Notes under the pieces: generated by a model
What the model was told of the DNA's origin: nothing
Seen by the model: the letters and a program-made list of their open reading frames with translations, nothing else
The model's database searches: none
Program-made: the position numbers and the translations under genes
Shown: positions 36,077 through 44,744 of the stretch, piece by piece
Layout: each line of letters starts with the position of its first letter
How positions within the stretch are numbered: position 1 is the first letter of the stretch
NCBI GenBank assembly: GCA_002695065.1
Contig: NZNW01000137.1
Coordinates: 41,147-105,146 of the forward strand
Source of the DNA: Salinicola sp.
GTDB taxonomy: Bacteria > Pseudomonadota > Gammaproteobacteria > Pseudomonadales > Halomonadaceae
Length of the DNA: 64,000 nucleotides
Direction of reading: 5' to 3'

Positions 36077-36292
36077 ATGGAGCCTGAAGACCTCACCAGA
36101 CTGGTCAGTCGCAAGATGCCCTTCGGCAAGTACGAGGGGTGGTTGATCGCCGACCTGCCGGGCCCATACCTGAACTGGTTCGCCAGGGAAGGCTTCCCCG
36201 ACGGGGAGATCGGGCGTCTGCTGGCGTTGATGCACGAGATCGATCACAACGGCCTCAGTGGGCTTTTGGACCCTCTGAGAGAGCGGCGGTGA
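36077..36292 (+). CDS. DUF3820 family small protein
   Basis: The 71-residue protein matches the DUF3820 pattern: MPFGKYEGWLIADLPGPYLNWF followed by a Gly-rich turn and GRLLALMHEIDHNGL. The family is widespread in gammaproteobacteria and sometimes annotated as a putative quorum-sensing or exonuclease-associated small protein, but I know of no firm function. The ATG at 36077 is preceded by GAAGGAGA. Its stop codon overlaps the GTG start of the next gene (GTGA), so the two are translationally coupled. Confidence 0.85.
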   Translation: MEPEDLTRLVSRKMPFGKYEGWLIADLPGPYLNWFAREGFPDGEIGRLLALMHEIDHNGLSGLLDPLRERR

Positions 36293-37305
36293 CGCCGGTA
36301 GCCGGGCTGGTCGAACAACTTTTTCTGCGGCGAATGCCGCAAGGCCCACTGCAGCCCGATGACATCGGGCTGCGTTCGGCGGCGATTGATCGCCGGAAAT
36401 CGCTGCGTCTGGAACCCCATTATTTCAGTGTCGACCCTTACATGCGAAACCGCATGCAGCCAGAGGGATACGACTATATCGCGCGATGGCAGACTGGCAG
36501 TGTGCTCTCGGGCTGGGCGCTGGCTCGGGTCGGGGAGAGTCAGTCGCCGATGTGGCAACGGGGTGACTGGGCGCTCGGGCATCTTCCGATGCAGACGATG
36601 GTGGAGCATGACGGGGCTGGGTTGATCCGCTATCCGGCGTCGGCGGAACCGCCCCTGGCGGGACTGCATCCGCTAGGGATGACCGGATTCACTGCCTGGC
36701 TGGGAGTGTGCCGCATCGGCCGACCGTTGGCATCGGACACGGTGCTGGTCGGTGCCGCTGCCGGTGCGGTGGGGTCTCTGGCGGCGCAGTGGGCTCGACG
36801 TGCCGGGGCGCAGGTGATCGTGACCGCCGGACGCAGAGAAAAGCGGGAGTGGTTGAAGGCGGTCGGTTTCGAGCACGTGCTCGACCACCGCGCGCTGGAC
36901 TATGCCGAGCGGCTGCGCGAGATCGTACCTGATGGCATCACGCTCAATTTCGAGAGTCTCGGCGGATCGGCGTTCGAGATCGCCAACACCCTCATGCGCC
37001 CCGGCGGTCGAGTGGTGCTGTGCGGGCTGATCAGCCAATACCAGCAGCCCGAACCCCGCCGGGCGCCAGCCAACCTGGCGCGACTCGGTGGTTTGGGCGT
37101 CAGTGTTCACCCTTTCGTCGCGCCCGAATATCTCCATGAGTGGGAAGCGTTCCAGCGCGCTACCCAACTGCCTGTGGCAGCGGGCGAACTCGTTTGGCGT
37201 CTGGATATCGTCGAAGGTGGGCTGGCGGCGGTTCCCAGGGCGCTGACAGGGCTATTCGATGGCGACAATCTGGGCAAGCGGGTAGTGAAGATGGACTATC
37301 GCTAA
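36289..37305 (+). CDS. NADP-dependent MDR oxidoreductase (CurA/LTB4DH type)
   Basis: The 338-residue zinc-free medium-chain reductase has the family signature SVDPYMRNRMQ, GMTGFTAWLGVCRIGRP, the nucleotide loop VGAAAGAVGSLAAQWARRAGA and GGRVVLCGLISQY. These are features of the leukotriene B4 dehydrogenase/curcumin reductase group, which reduces the double bond of alpha,beta-unsaturated aldehydes and ketones with NADPH. The start is the GTG at 36289 overlapping the DUF3820 stop; an upstream extension in this frame lies inside DUF3820 and is rejected. It ends 28 bases before a convergent gene. The real substrate is not predictable. Confidence 0.88.
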   Translation: MTPVAGLVEQLFLRRMPQGPLQPDDIGLRSAAIDRRKSLRLEPHYFSVDPYMRNRMQPEGYDYIARWQTGSVLSGWALARVGESQSPMWQRGDWALGHLPMQTMVEHDGAGLIRYPASAEPPLAGLHPLGMTGFTAWLGVCRIGRPLASDTVLVGAAAGAVGSLAAQWARRAGAQVIVTAGRREKREWLKAVGFEHVLDHRALDYAERLREIVPDGITLNFESLGGSAFEIANTLMRPGGRVVLCGLISQYQQPEPRRAPANLARLGGLGVSVHPFVAPEYLHEWEAFQRATQLPVAAGELVWRLDIVEGGLAAVPRALTGLFDGDNLGKRVVKMDYR

Positions 37306-37333
37306 TTGGCTACGTCTCGGTTCTCCTCTGGCA

Positions 37334-37741
37334 CTAACTCAGCCAGCGGCCGATGCCATAAGCGGCGAGCCATCCGATCAGTACTGCCAGGGCAAGCCAG
37401 GACCAGCGTCGCCAGCGCGTCTGATGGCGGCTGAGTGCGATCTGCAGCTGTTGCGTCAGCAGTTCCTGGCGAACCACGATGCGTTCGGGGGACGAGGAAA
37501 AATCGTTGGCGGTGTCCCCTTGCCAGTGGGGGGCATGGGTCATGCCCAGACCCGCCCGCAGCCTGCCGAGGTCGTCCAGCAGTGCATGCAGGTCGTCATA
37601 GGCTTCGCGATGCGCCGCGTCGCCGAGAGCGCTCAGCGCATCGGCCTTCAGCGTCCGATTGTTGCAGCGTTCTGCGGCCCTGACGATGGCTCTGGGCGTT
37701 GCGTCCTTGGCGATGCCGAGTCGGCGATAGAGATCACGCAT
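37334..37741 (-). CDS. Tail-anchored J-like protein lacking HPD
   Basis: The 135-residue product begins with DLYRRLGIAKDATPRAIVRAA, which resembles helix I-II of a J-domain, followed by ALSALGDAAHREAYDDL, like the helix III-IV tail (LSDPxKRxxYD). The HPD tripeptide and the loop that carries it are missing. The C-terminus (~residues 112-132) is a strong transmembrane helix, RWSWLALAVLIGWLAAYGIG, with only a few residues after it, so the protein looks tail-anchored. Its ATG lies eight bases inside the end of the upstream J-domain gene. Without HPD it should not stimulate Hsp70 ATPase. A decoy or adaptor role beside the intact J-protein is inferred. Confidence 0.6.
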   Translation of the reverse strand: MRDLYRRLGIAKDATPRAIVRAAERCNNRTLKADALSALGDAAHREAYDDLHALLDDLGRLRAGLGMTHAPHWQGDTANDFSSSPERIVVRQELLTQQLQIALSRHQTRWRRWSWLALAVLIGWLAAYGIGRWLS

Positions 37742-38765
37742 GTTGCATCAACAGGTCGTAGGCGTTCTTGATCCGCTGGAAACGCTGCGAAGCCAAGGAT
37801 ATTCGCAAGTCGCCCTGGCCGTGGAAGCGATCGGGATGATGGCGCTGTGCCAGGCGGCGGTAGGCGCGTTTGATATCGGTCGAGGAGGCATGCTCGTCGA
37901 GTTCCAGGACCTGCAAGGCCAGCCGGATTCGGTAGTGGGGTTGGGGGATGCCGGCCGCCTGCTGCCACTGGCGTTGTCGTCGCTGCTGTTCTTGACGTGA
38001 GGCTTCTTCCTGACGCGCTCGCTCCCGGCGCTGGGCGTCGGCCTGGCGCTCCTCTTCCTGGCGCTGGGCCTCGGCCTGGCGTGCCCGTTGCAGGCGTTCT
38101 TCTTCCTGGCGCCGCCGCTCCGCTCGTTGACGTGCCTGCTGGCGCAGGCGGTCACGCTCAAGGCGATTCTCCCGTCGCCGCGCATGCGCGGACAGGATTC
38201 GGGTTCGCCAGCCTAGCCAACGCTGAGTCCTGCGTGGGGAGGGAGCCGGGGTATCGGTGTCTGCCTCGGCTGCCGGCTCGGCTTGCTCTTGCTGTTGCCA
38301 ATACGCCTGTCGGCTGGGGTCGCTGGGAGGCGTCAGGGCGCGGCCGGCCACCTCGCGGAACAGCCGTGCAAAAGCAGCCGGCGTCACGCCTGAAAGATCG
38401 GAGAGAAAGCGCAGGATGTGGTGATTGCGCGGGCTGAGATCGCCCTCGCTCGTGGCCAGCCCGATCGCGCGCCGCAGGAAGGGATGCGACTGTTCATCGA
38501 CGCGTTCGCGTAACACCACCTCGGCGGCCAGTTGGATGGCCTTCAGGTCGGCTCTGGCGATCGCCAGCAACGTGTCGAGATCCCGGGAATGGCGATAGCC
38601 GTTGGCCAGCACTTCGAGATAGCGCCGGTCCTCGGCAAGCACGGCGCGCTTGTTGACGTAGACCCACGTCAACAGCAGCAGGGCCGCGGTATCCGGCGGG
38701 TAACGACTTTTCAGCAGCAGAAGCTCGAAAGCGGAAAAGCGCGCTGGGGCCATCGATGAATCCAA
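37734..38765 (-). CDS. TerB-like/coiled-coil/J-domain protein
   Basis: The 343-residue protein has three parts. Residues ~10-140 are helical and include GLATSEGDLSPRNHHILRFL, resembling a TerB/DjlA-type domain. Residues ~185-265 are an Arg/Gln/Glu-rich coiled coil. The C-terminal ~70 residues are a J-domain (ALQVLELDEHASSTDIKRAY, then HPD at 310-312 in AQRHHPDRFHG, then ASQRFQRIKNAYDLL). The order TerB-then-J recalls DjlA, but there is no N-terminal transmembrane helix, and the long coiled coil is extra. It is expected to recruit DnaK. ATGs at 38765 and 38753 are both possible starts. The next gene overlaps by eight bases and encodes an HPD-less, membrane-anchored J-like partner. Confidence 0.8.
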   Translation of the reverse strand: MDSSMAPARFSAFELLLLKSRYPPDTAALLLLTWVYVNKRAVLAEDRRYLEVLANGYRHSRDLDTLLAIARADLKAIQLAAEVVLRERVDEQSHPFLRRAIGLATSEGDLSPRNHHILRFLSDLSGVTPAAFARLFREVAGRALTPPSDPSRQAYWQQQEQAEPAAEADTDTPAPSPRRTQRWLGWRTRILSAHARRRENRLERDRLRQQARQRAERRRQEEERLQRARQAEAQRQEEERQADAQRRERARQEEASRQEQQRRQRQWQQAAGIPQPHYRIRLALQVLELDEHASSTDIKRAYRRLAQRHHPDRFHGQGDLRISLASQRFQRIKNAYDLLMQHA

Positions 38766-38901
38766 GCGGAGAAAGGGTTGTTGTCGTCATTGGCTGGATT
38801 CCGAGTATACCCAAACTCGACGAAGAGTCGTCACCGTTGCGCCTCGCCGATAGGTTCCGCTGAAGCATAGGCCAGTGCTGCAAGTCGATATATCGAGCTG
38901 C

Positions 38902-39888
38902 TCATGCGTTGGCAGTGAACGACCCGGTAAGGTCGAGAATGGCCTGGGCCAGACTGCGGTCGACGATGAGGGTATTGAACAGTCCAGCCTTGGCGGCCGC
39001 GATCGTTGCCTGGGCTCGATAAGCACCGGCACCGGTACCGATGACCCGGGGAACTCTGCGTAATTGGTCCACCGAGATACCGAGAACGCGACGGTCCAGT
39101 TCGCTTTCTATGGCCTGTCCATGCTGATCGAAGAGTCGACCACTGATTTCGCCGCAGGCGCCTTTGTCGGCTATCTCCTCGGCCTCGCTCGCTGTCAGCA
39201 TGTTGTAGAGCGCCGAGCCGGAGGGGCGCCAGGCACCGACCGATACGACGGCGATATCCAACTCCTCGATTCGGGCCAACGAGCGGGCGATATCGGGTTG
39301 GCGCGCCAACGCCCTCGCTGTTTCGGCCTCCTGCAGTACCAGGGGGGCATAGATGGGGTATGCCGTGCCATTGGCGGCTTCTGCGATGATGCGAATGGTC
39401 TCGACGGATCCGAGTCGGTTGCCGGTGAGGTGGATGGCTCCGGCGAGCTGCACGACCTCGCAGGCGGGCAACTGGCGAATCTGGCGTGCCATCGACTCGA
39501 TCACACGGCTCCAGGTCATGCCGACGGTCTGGCCGGGTTTGATCTCATCGTCGAGCACTATGGCAAGGCGATGGGCGACGGCTTCGATGGTGGATTGGTC
39601 GCTGCCCGGTATGCGGTCCACCACAATCGCGTGTTCGATTCCCAAGGCCGCGGCCACGTCCAAACCCATCTCCGGTGAGAGTTGCGCGGGATGGCGAATG
39701 CTGATCATGACCAACCCCGTTTCCCGGGCCTCCTTCAACAGTCGCGCGACCTGAAAACGGCTGATACCGAAGTGACGCGCCAGATCGCTCTTGGATTCGT
39801 CCTCCAGGAAATAACGACGAACCATCTCAAATATCTGATCCTCGCCGACAGAAGCCCTTTGTGGCCGAGTTTTGCTGGCATCCGTCAT
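38902..39888 (-). CDS. SorC-family (sugar-binding) transcriptional regulator
   Basis: The 328-residue regulator has an N-terminal helix-turn-helix (YFLEDESKSDLARHFGISRFQVARLLKEARETGLV, residues ~22-56) and a C-terminal SorC effector domain related to sugar-phosphate isomerases (GQTVGMTWSRV, VVQLAGAIHL, DIAVVSVGAWRPSGSAL, GEISGRLFDQHG). The start is the ATG at 39888 with GAGGGAGGC upstream; an ATG 69 bases earlier lacks one. It is divergent from the MHS transporter, sulfatase and FGE genes, which makes it their likely regulator. SorC proteins usually respond to a phosphorylated sugar or polyol, so a sulfated sugar-like substrate is a reasonable inference. Confidence 0.88.
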   Translation of the reverse strand: MTDASKTRPQRASVGEDQIFEMVRRYFLEDESKSDLARHFGISRFQVARLLKEARETGLVMISIRHPAQLSPEMGLDVAAALGIEHAIVVDRIPGSDQSTIEAVAHRLAIVLDDEIKPGQTVGMTWSRVIESMARQIRQLPACEVVQLAGAIHLTGNRLGSVETIRIIAEAANGTAYPIYAPLVLQEAETARALARQPDIARSLARIEELDIAVVSVGAWRPSGSALYNMLTASEAEEIADKGACGEISGRLFDQHGQAIESELDRRVLGISVDQLRRVPRVIGTGAGAYRAQATIAAAKAGLFNTLIVDRSLAQAILDLTGSFTANA

Positions 39889-39972
39889 AAAGCCTCCCTC
39901 TACATCCTTAGTTGTAGTCGTCGGTCGAAAACTTGCCCTGAGCGATAGTACCAGCATACGCTCTTGCTCGTT

Positions 39973-40016
39973 TGAGACTAATGGCGCTCATCCGAGCATT
40001 AGCATGCGCCGTCTCA
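39973..40016. promoter_or_regulatory. Candidate operator between the SorC regulator and the MHS transporter
   Basis: Two interleaved inverted repeats lie in the divergent gap: CTAATG (39978-39983) with CATTAG (39997-40002), and TGAGAC (39973-39978) with GTCTCA (40011-40016). SorC regulators bind extended dyad sites in such gaps. I cannot tell which repeat, if either, is used. Confidence 0.4.
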
Positions 40017-40095
40017 TCGTGACTGGATCACCAACGACAACTTGGGTCATGGGCCCGCTGCCTCCTGACGGGGTTCGCCAAACGAGAGGAATGTC

Positions 40096-41397
40096 ATGAG
40101 CGTCGATGATCTGCAGGACCCCACGCGGTCAGAGGGCAAATCCAGAAAGGCGGCATTTGCTGCGTTCAGCGGTGCCTTCATCGAATGGTATGACTTCTAT
40201 CTCTACGGCATCGCCTCGGCGCTGGTGTTTCCGCAACTGTTCTTCGCCGATGCCGACGCTTCCGTCAGCCTGATGGCCTCGTTCGGCGCCTTCGCCGCCG
40301 GTTTCATCGCCCGCCCCATTGGTGCGTTGCTGTTCGGCCACTTCGGAGACCGGCACGGTCGCAAGACGATGCTGATCATCACCGTTCTCATCATGGGCGT
40401 ATGCACGCTGTTGATGGGGCTCGTGCCGACTTACGAATCGATCGGCTGGTGGGCGCCCGCGGCGCTGATTACCCTTCGTATCGTGCAGGGGCTGGGAATA
40501 GGCGGTGAATTCGGCGGCGGTGCGCTGGTTGCGCTGGAGAACGCGCCGAGCCGAAAGCGCGGGCTGATGGGCAGCTTTCACCAGTTGGGTACGCCGATGG
40601 GGCTGCTGGTCTCTACCGGGGTCTTCTCCCTGGTCCAACTGTTGCCGGAGTCGAGCTTTCTGGCGTGGGGCTGGCGGATTCCGTTTCTGCTGAGCGGTGT
40701 CTTTCTCGTCTTCGCCCTGTTCCTTCGCAGTTCGCTGCCAGAGACGGAAGTCTTCCGCAAGCGAAAGACACAAGAGCCCGCGCGCCACATCCCGTTGATG
40801 AGCCTGCTTCGCGAGCAACCGGGCCATCTGTTGCTCGGACTCGGCGCGCGCATGGCCGATGCGGTGACCTTCAACGTCATCAACGTCTTCGGTATCGCCT
40901 ACGCCACGTCGACGCTGGGATTGTCGCAGCAGATGATGCTGACCGGTTTCGTCATGTCCGCCGCGGTACAGGTCTTCCTGACACCGTTGATCGGCATGTT
41001 CTCCGACCGGGTGGGGCGCCGTCCGGTCTACATGGCGGGCATCGTCGTCTGCGCCATCGGGGGGCTGGCCTATTTTCCCCTGCTGTCCACCGGAGAGGCC
41101 TGGGTCGTCTGGCCGACCATCATCGTGGTGCAGGCGGTGGGCACTGGGCTGATGTTCACCATTCAGGGCACCTTCTTCGCCGAGATGTTCTCGACGCGCG
41201 TACGCTACACCTCGCTCGGCATGATCTATCAGGGCTCGGCGCTGTTGGGCGGTGCACCGACGCCGTTGATCGCCGCCGCGCTGGCCAGTGCCTTCGCCGG
41301 TAGTTACTGGGGGCCGGCGCTCTATCTGTTCGCCATGACATTGGTCAGCCTCGCCTGCGTCATCGCGATCACCGAAACCTATCGCAGCGAGCTGTGA
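40096..41397 (+). CDS. MHS-family MFS transporter (metabolite:H+ symporter)
   Basis: The 433-residue permease has 12 hydrophobic segments and the metabolite:H+ symporter signatures: FIEWYDFYLYGIASALVFPQLFF, GALLFGHFGDRHGRKTML (loop 2-3), RIVQGLGIGGEFGGGALV and ENAPSRKRGLMGS. Relatives (ShiA, KgtP, ProP, YhjE) take up organic acids, betaines or osmolytes. GAGAGGAA precedes the ATG. The sulfatase gene starts right after it, so the transporter may import the sulfate ester or export/import its product. A dedicated sulfate-ester carrier role is inferred from the cluster only. Confidence 0.9.
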   Translation: MSVDDLQDPTRSEGKSRKAAFAAFSGAFIEWYDFYLYGIASALVFPQLFFADADASVSLMASFGAFAAGFIARPIGALLFGHFGDRHGRKTMLIITVLIMGVCTLLMGLVPTYESIGWWAPAALITLRIVQGLGIGGEFGGGALVALENAPSRKRGLMGSFHQLGTPMGLLVSTGVFSLVQLLPESSFLAWGWRIPFLLSGVFLVFALFLRSSLPETEVFRKRKTQEPARHIPLMSLLREQPGHLLLGLGARMADAVTFNVINVFGIAYATSTLGLSQQMMLTGFVMSAAVQVFLTPLIGMFSDRVGRRPVYMAGIVVCAIGGLAYFPLLSTGEAWVVWPTIIVVQAVGTGLMFTIQGTFFAEMFSTRVRYTSLGMIYQGSALLGGAPTPLIAAALASAFAGSYWGPALYLFAMTLVSLACVIAITETYRSEL

Positions 41398-41429
41398 AAT
41401 CGCCATCAATGGAGCAAGGAGCCGCGTCC

Positions 41430-42866
41430 ATGTCAGAGAGGAAAGTTCCCAATATCATGTTCGTGATCACGGACCAGCAGCGATTCGACACGATCCACGC
41501 ACTGGGACATGAGCACGCGATCACTCCGAATCTTGATCGGCTGGTCCAGGAGGGCACTACCTTCGCGAGAACCTACGTCACGGCGCCATCCTGCGCACCG
41601 TCACGAGCCAGTCTGTTCATGGGCCTCTATCCGCACAGCACCGGTGTGTTCCGAAACGACGAGCCGTGGCGGCATTCGTGGGTCGAACAACTGGCGCAGG
41701 CGGGCTACCGCTGCGCCAATATCGGCAAGATGCATACCTTCCCGTACGAGACGCCGCTCGGCTTCCACGAGCGCCACGTGGTCGAGAACAAGGATCGCGA
41801 CCATCCCAACCTGCCGTTCTTCCTCGACCAGTGGGACAAGGCGCTGTGGGCCCGGGGCGTCGACAAGCCGAGCCGGGTGACCTACCGTCACCGCGCCGAC
41901 TATGACGATCGCCTGGGAGCTTTCGTCTGGGAGGCGCCTGCCGAGCTGCATGCCGACAACTTCGTCGGTGACTTCGCGGCCATGTGGCTCGAGCGTTACC
42001 CCGGTGACGAGCCGTTCTTTCTGCAGATTGGGTTTCCCGGACCGCACCCCCCCTACGATCCCACGCCTGAATACCTCCAACCGTTCGAGACGCGTGACGT
42101 GCCGATGCCGGTCGGCGGCGCGGACGATATCGCCAGTCAGCCGGCGCCGCTCAGGGCGCTGCGCCAGAACCATCTCGACAGCGATCATGACGCGGTCAAG
42201 CATCTGGAGCATCCGACCCCCGAGCAGATGGTCCGCCAGCGGCGCCATTATCATGCCAACGTGACGATGATCGATGCGCAGGTCGGGCGGCTGCTCGACG
42301 CCTTGGAGAGGCGTGGCGTCCTCGAGGACACCATCATCGTGTTCACCTCGGATCATGGCGACTGCCTCAACGACCACGGTCATAGCCAGAAATGGAATAT
42401 GTACGAGTCGAGTGTGCATGTCCCCGCGATCGTCTGGGGGCCGAAGTTCGTGCGAGGGAACCAGCGCATCGAAGGTTTGACTTCGCTCATGGATCTGGGG
42501 CCGACCGTTCTCGAGTTGGCGGGTGTCGAACCGCCGGCCTGGATGGAAGCGCAATCACTGTTGCCGGCGCTGCAGGGCGAGGCGTGGGCGGGTCGCGAGC
42601 ACGTCTTCGCCGAGCACGCCCGCGATTTCATCCTGACCGACACCGAATTGATGACCATGGTGCGTGACGACCGCTGGAAGCTGGTGACCTTCGTCGACAG
42701 TGACGAGGGGCAGCTCTTCGACCTTGAAAGCGATCCCGACGAGCTCGACAACCGCTGGGACGACCCCTCCTGCCGAGCGCTGCGCGATCACCTCCACCAG
42801 GTGATCGCGCGTTGGCGGGCCGAAAGCGCGACCCATACGTCGACATGGGCGGCGCCTTGGCGCTGA
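41430..42866 (+). CDS. Type I sulfatase (formylglycine-dependent)
   Basis: The 478-residue alkaline-phosphatase-fold hydrolase has Cys55 in the maturation motif C-A-P-S-R (within APSCAPSRASLFMG), the Cys that is oxidised to formylglycine. Metal ligands are visible in FVITDQQRFDT at the start and TSDHGDCLNDHG further on. Length and spacing are those of a type I sulfatase; there is no signal peptide, so it is cytoplasmic, unlike many periplasmic sulfatases. I start at the ATG at 41430 with AAGGAG upstream; an earlier GTG overlaps the transporter's stop. The next gene encodes the formylglycine-generating enzyme that would mature it. The substrate is unknown; the SorC regulator hints at a sulfated sugar. 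Confidence 0.92.
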   Translation: MSERKVPNIMFVITDQQRFDTIHALGHEHAITPNLDRLVQEGTTFARTYVTAPSCAPSRASLFMGLYPHSTGVFRNDEPWRHSWVEQLAQAGYRCANIGKMHTFPYETPLGFHERHVVENKDRDHPNLPFFLDQWDKALWARGVDKPSRVTYRHRADYDDRLGAFVWEAPAELHADNFVGDFAAMWLERYPGDEPFFLQIGFPGPHPPYDPTPEYLQPFETRDVPMPVGGADDIASQPAPLRALRQNHLDSDHDAVKHLEHPTPEQMVRQRRHYHANVTMIDAQVGRLLDALERRGVLEDTIIVFTSDHGDCLNDHGHSQKWNMYESSVHVPAIVWGPKFVRGNQRIEGLTSLMDLGPTVLELAGVEPPAWMEAQSLLPALQGEAWAGREHVFAEHARDFILTDTELMTMVRDDRWKLVTFVDSDEGQLFDLESDPDELDNRWDDPSCRALRDHLHQVIARWRAESATHTSTWAAPWR

Positions 42867-42880
42867 AGGGGGCGTTTCGA

Positions 42881-43843
42881 ATGGCATCGAACGGTCGTGC
42901 CTGCTGTACCCCGACTTCGGCACGAAAGAACCCGGAGGCCGGGGCCGACGGGCTTCCACGTCGACTGGCGGGAGCCGGTAGCCATCCGATCGAGCAGGCG
43001 GCCATTCCCGCCGGTTCGTTCGTCATGGGTGAAGGCACCGACATCGCCAACCGTCGCGATGGCGAACACCTGACGCATGCGGTCTATCTCGACGCGTTCG
43101 TCATCGATGCGACCACCGTTACCAACCGCGATTTCGCGCGTTTCGTCGACGCCACGGGATATCGCACGGAGGCCGAGCGGTGGGGAGTCTCGGCGGTGTT
43201 TCGCCATCAGGTTCAGGCACCGAGGGAGGACGTGCTCGGCGCCCTCGACGGCATGGCGTGGTGGGTCGCGGTACGGGGTGCGCATTGGCGCGCCCCGGGC
43301 GGGGCGTTGTCGACGGTGGATGACCTGCTGGATCATCCTGTCGTTCACGTCAGCTGGCGCGATGCCGTGGCGTACTGTCAATGGGCGGGGCGCGGGTTGC
43401 CCAGTGAAGCACAATGGGAGTACGCCTCGCGTGGGGGGCTGGCGGGATGCCGCTATCCCTGGGGTGACGACGTGACGGACGACTGCGGGACATGGCGCTG
43501 CAACATCTGGCAAGGCGACTTCCCCCACACCAATCTCATCGAGGATGGCTGGCGTTTAACCGCGCCGGTCGAGGCTTTCCCGCCCAATGGTTACGGCCTG
43601 TATCAGACGGTCGGCAATGTCTGGGAGTGGTGCGGCGATGGCTTCGACCCCGATTACTACGCGCGCTCGCCGTTGAGCAACCCGCCGGGACCGGCCGACG
43701 TCGCGCGCCGCGTGATGCGAGGCGGCTCGTTTCTGTGCCACGACTCGTACTGCAATCGCTACCGGAACGCGGCACGGACATCGAACACACCGGCAGCTTC
43801 GAGCAGTAATGTCGGGTTCAGGACGATCGGCCCAGGAGCTTGA
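42881..43843 (+). CDS. Formylglycine-generating enzyme (SUMF1/FGE family)
   Basis: The 320-residue protein is an FGE: AAIPAGSFVMGEGTD, HAVYLDAFVIDATTVTNRDFARFV, WRDAVAYCQWAGRGLPSEAQWEYASRGG, YQTVGNVWEWCGDGFDPDYY and the C-terminal RGGSFLCHDSYCNRYRNAAR. Cys286 and Cys291 have the spacing of the catalytic pair of human FGE (336 and 341). It oxidises the sulfatase cysteine to formylglycine, using copper in characterised members. The ATG at 42881 (AAGGGGG upstream) lies 14 bases after the sulfatase stop; longer in-frame starts reach into the sulfatase. Its last 26 bases overlap the convergent GNAT gene. Confidence 0.93.
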   Translation: MASNGRACCTPTSARKNPEAGADGLPRRLAGAGSHPIEQAAIPAGSFVMGEGTDIANRRDGEHLTHAVYLDAFVIDATTVTNRDFARFVDATGYRTEAERWGVSAVFRHQVQAPREDVLGALDGMAWWVAVRGAHWRAPGGALSTVDDLLDHPVVHVSWRDAVAYCQWAGRGLPSEAQWEYASRGGLAGCRYPWGDDVTDDCGTWRCNIWQGDFPHTNLIEDGWRLTAPVEAFPPNGYGLYQTVGNVWEWCGDGFDPDYYARSPLSNPPGPADVARRVMRGGSFLCHDSYCNRYRNAARTSNTPAASSSNVGFRTIGPGA

Positions 43844-44315
43844 GCGACTTCTGCATCACGCCGCGTTTCAACCTCACCCCGCTGCGATGAGCGTAGTCGT
43901 CAAGGGCGAGCAGTTCGTAACCGTGGGCGAGATAGAAGTCGATGGCGTTGAGCGCGGCGGACAGCGTCAAGATGTCGATGCCTTCCTGCCTGGCCAGCTC
44001 CTCTGCGCGTGCCAGCAACTTCGAACCATGACCGCGACGAAAATGGTTCGGTGCGACGAACAGCGCTTCCAGCTCCCGTTCGCCGACATCGACGACGGTG
44101 TAGCCGACGATGCTCCGATCCCGTTCCGCCACGATCGCGTGACCCTGTCGAAGAAGATGTCGGAAACCGTCGCTCGGCGCGGCGGCAAGCCAGGTATCCA
44201 GTGCGGCGGGCGGGTAGTGCCCCACGCACTGAATCCTCGCCGCCCGGTTTCGAATCGACCAGAGTGCGCTCAGGTCGTCGGGCGTTGCCGGGCGAAAGGC
44301 GAGGTCATCGCACAT
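43818..44315 (-). CDS. GNAT-family N-acetyltransferase
   Basis: The 165-residue protein has the GNAT acetyl-CoA site FRRGHGSKLLARAEELARQEG (R/Q-x-x-G-x-G/A pattern), preceded by ELEALFVAPNH and followed by LSAALNAIDFYLAHGYELL. The substrate is unknown. It starts three bases after the cdd stop on the same strand, so it is probably the last gene of the nucleoside operon. Its 3' end overlaps the formylglycine-generating enzyme gene tail to tail by 26 bases, and I see no terminator between the two. Confidence 0.88.
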   Translation of the reverse strand: MCDDLAFRPATPDDLSALWSIRNRAARIQCVGHYPPAALDTWLAAAPSDGFRHLLRQGHAIVAERDRSIVGYTVVDVGERELEALFVAPNHFRRGHGSKLLARAEELARQEGIDILTLSAALNAIDFYLAHGYELLALDDYAHRSGVRLKRGVMQKSLKLLGRSS

Positions 44316-44318
44316 CGC

Positions 44319-44744
44319 TCAGCGCATCCCCGAGGTCTTGTTCAGGTTTTCCGGGCCGAAGGAGTCGGGCAGCAGTTCGTCCATGGTATAGCGCTTGAGC
44401 GGGCTGCCCTTGCCGTCGAGGACCACGATCCGGGTCTTCGGCGTGGCGAATTCCCGAATGCGTTGCCGGCAGTCGCCGCAGGGGGTGCAGAGATGCTCGC
44501 CGGGGCCGATGACGTAGATCGTGCGTATCTCGCGCTCGCCGCTGGAGATCAGCCCGGCGATGGCGCTGGCCTCGGCGCAGAGGCCCTTGTAGTTGGCGCT
44601 CTCGACGTTGCAGCCCGCGTAGGTCTTGCCGCTCTCGCTGATCAGCACCGCGCCCACCGGGTGGCCGGAGTAGGGCACGTAGGCGTGATCGCGAACGTTC
44701 AGTGCCGTCCGCCGGACGTCGTCGGGTACCTGGATGTCGCTCAT
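44319..44744 (-). CDS. cdd: Cytidine deaminase
   Basis: The 141-residue enzyme converts cytidine and deoxycytidine to uridine and deoxyuridine. It is the small tetrameric type. Zinc and catalytic motifs are visible: [21 protein letters not shown] (Cys-Ala-Glu) and [11 protein letters not shown] (two zinc Cys). [15 protein letters not shown] is the usual substrate loop. The ATG overlaps the deoD stop (ATGA). In this operon it converts cytosine nucleosides to uracil nucleosides for DeoA. Confidence 0.93.
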   Translation of the reverse strand: MSDIQVPDDVRRTALNVRDHAYVPYSGHPVGAVLISESGKTYAGCNVESANYKGLCAEASAIAGLISSGEREIRTIYVIGPGEHLCTPCGDCRQRIREFATPKTRIVVLDGKGSPLKRYTMDELLPDSFGPENLNKTSGMR

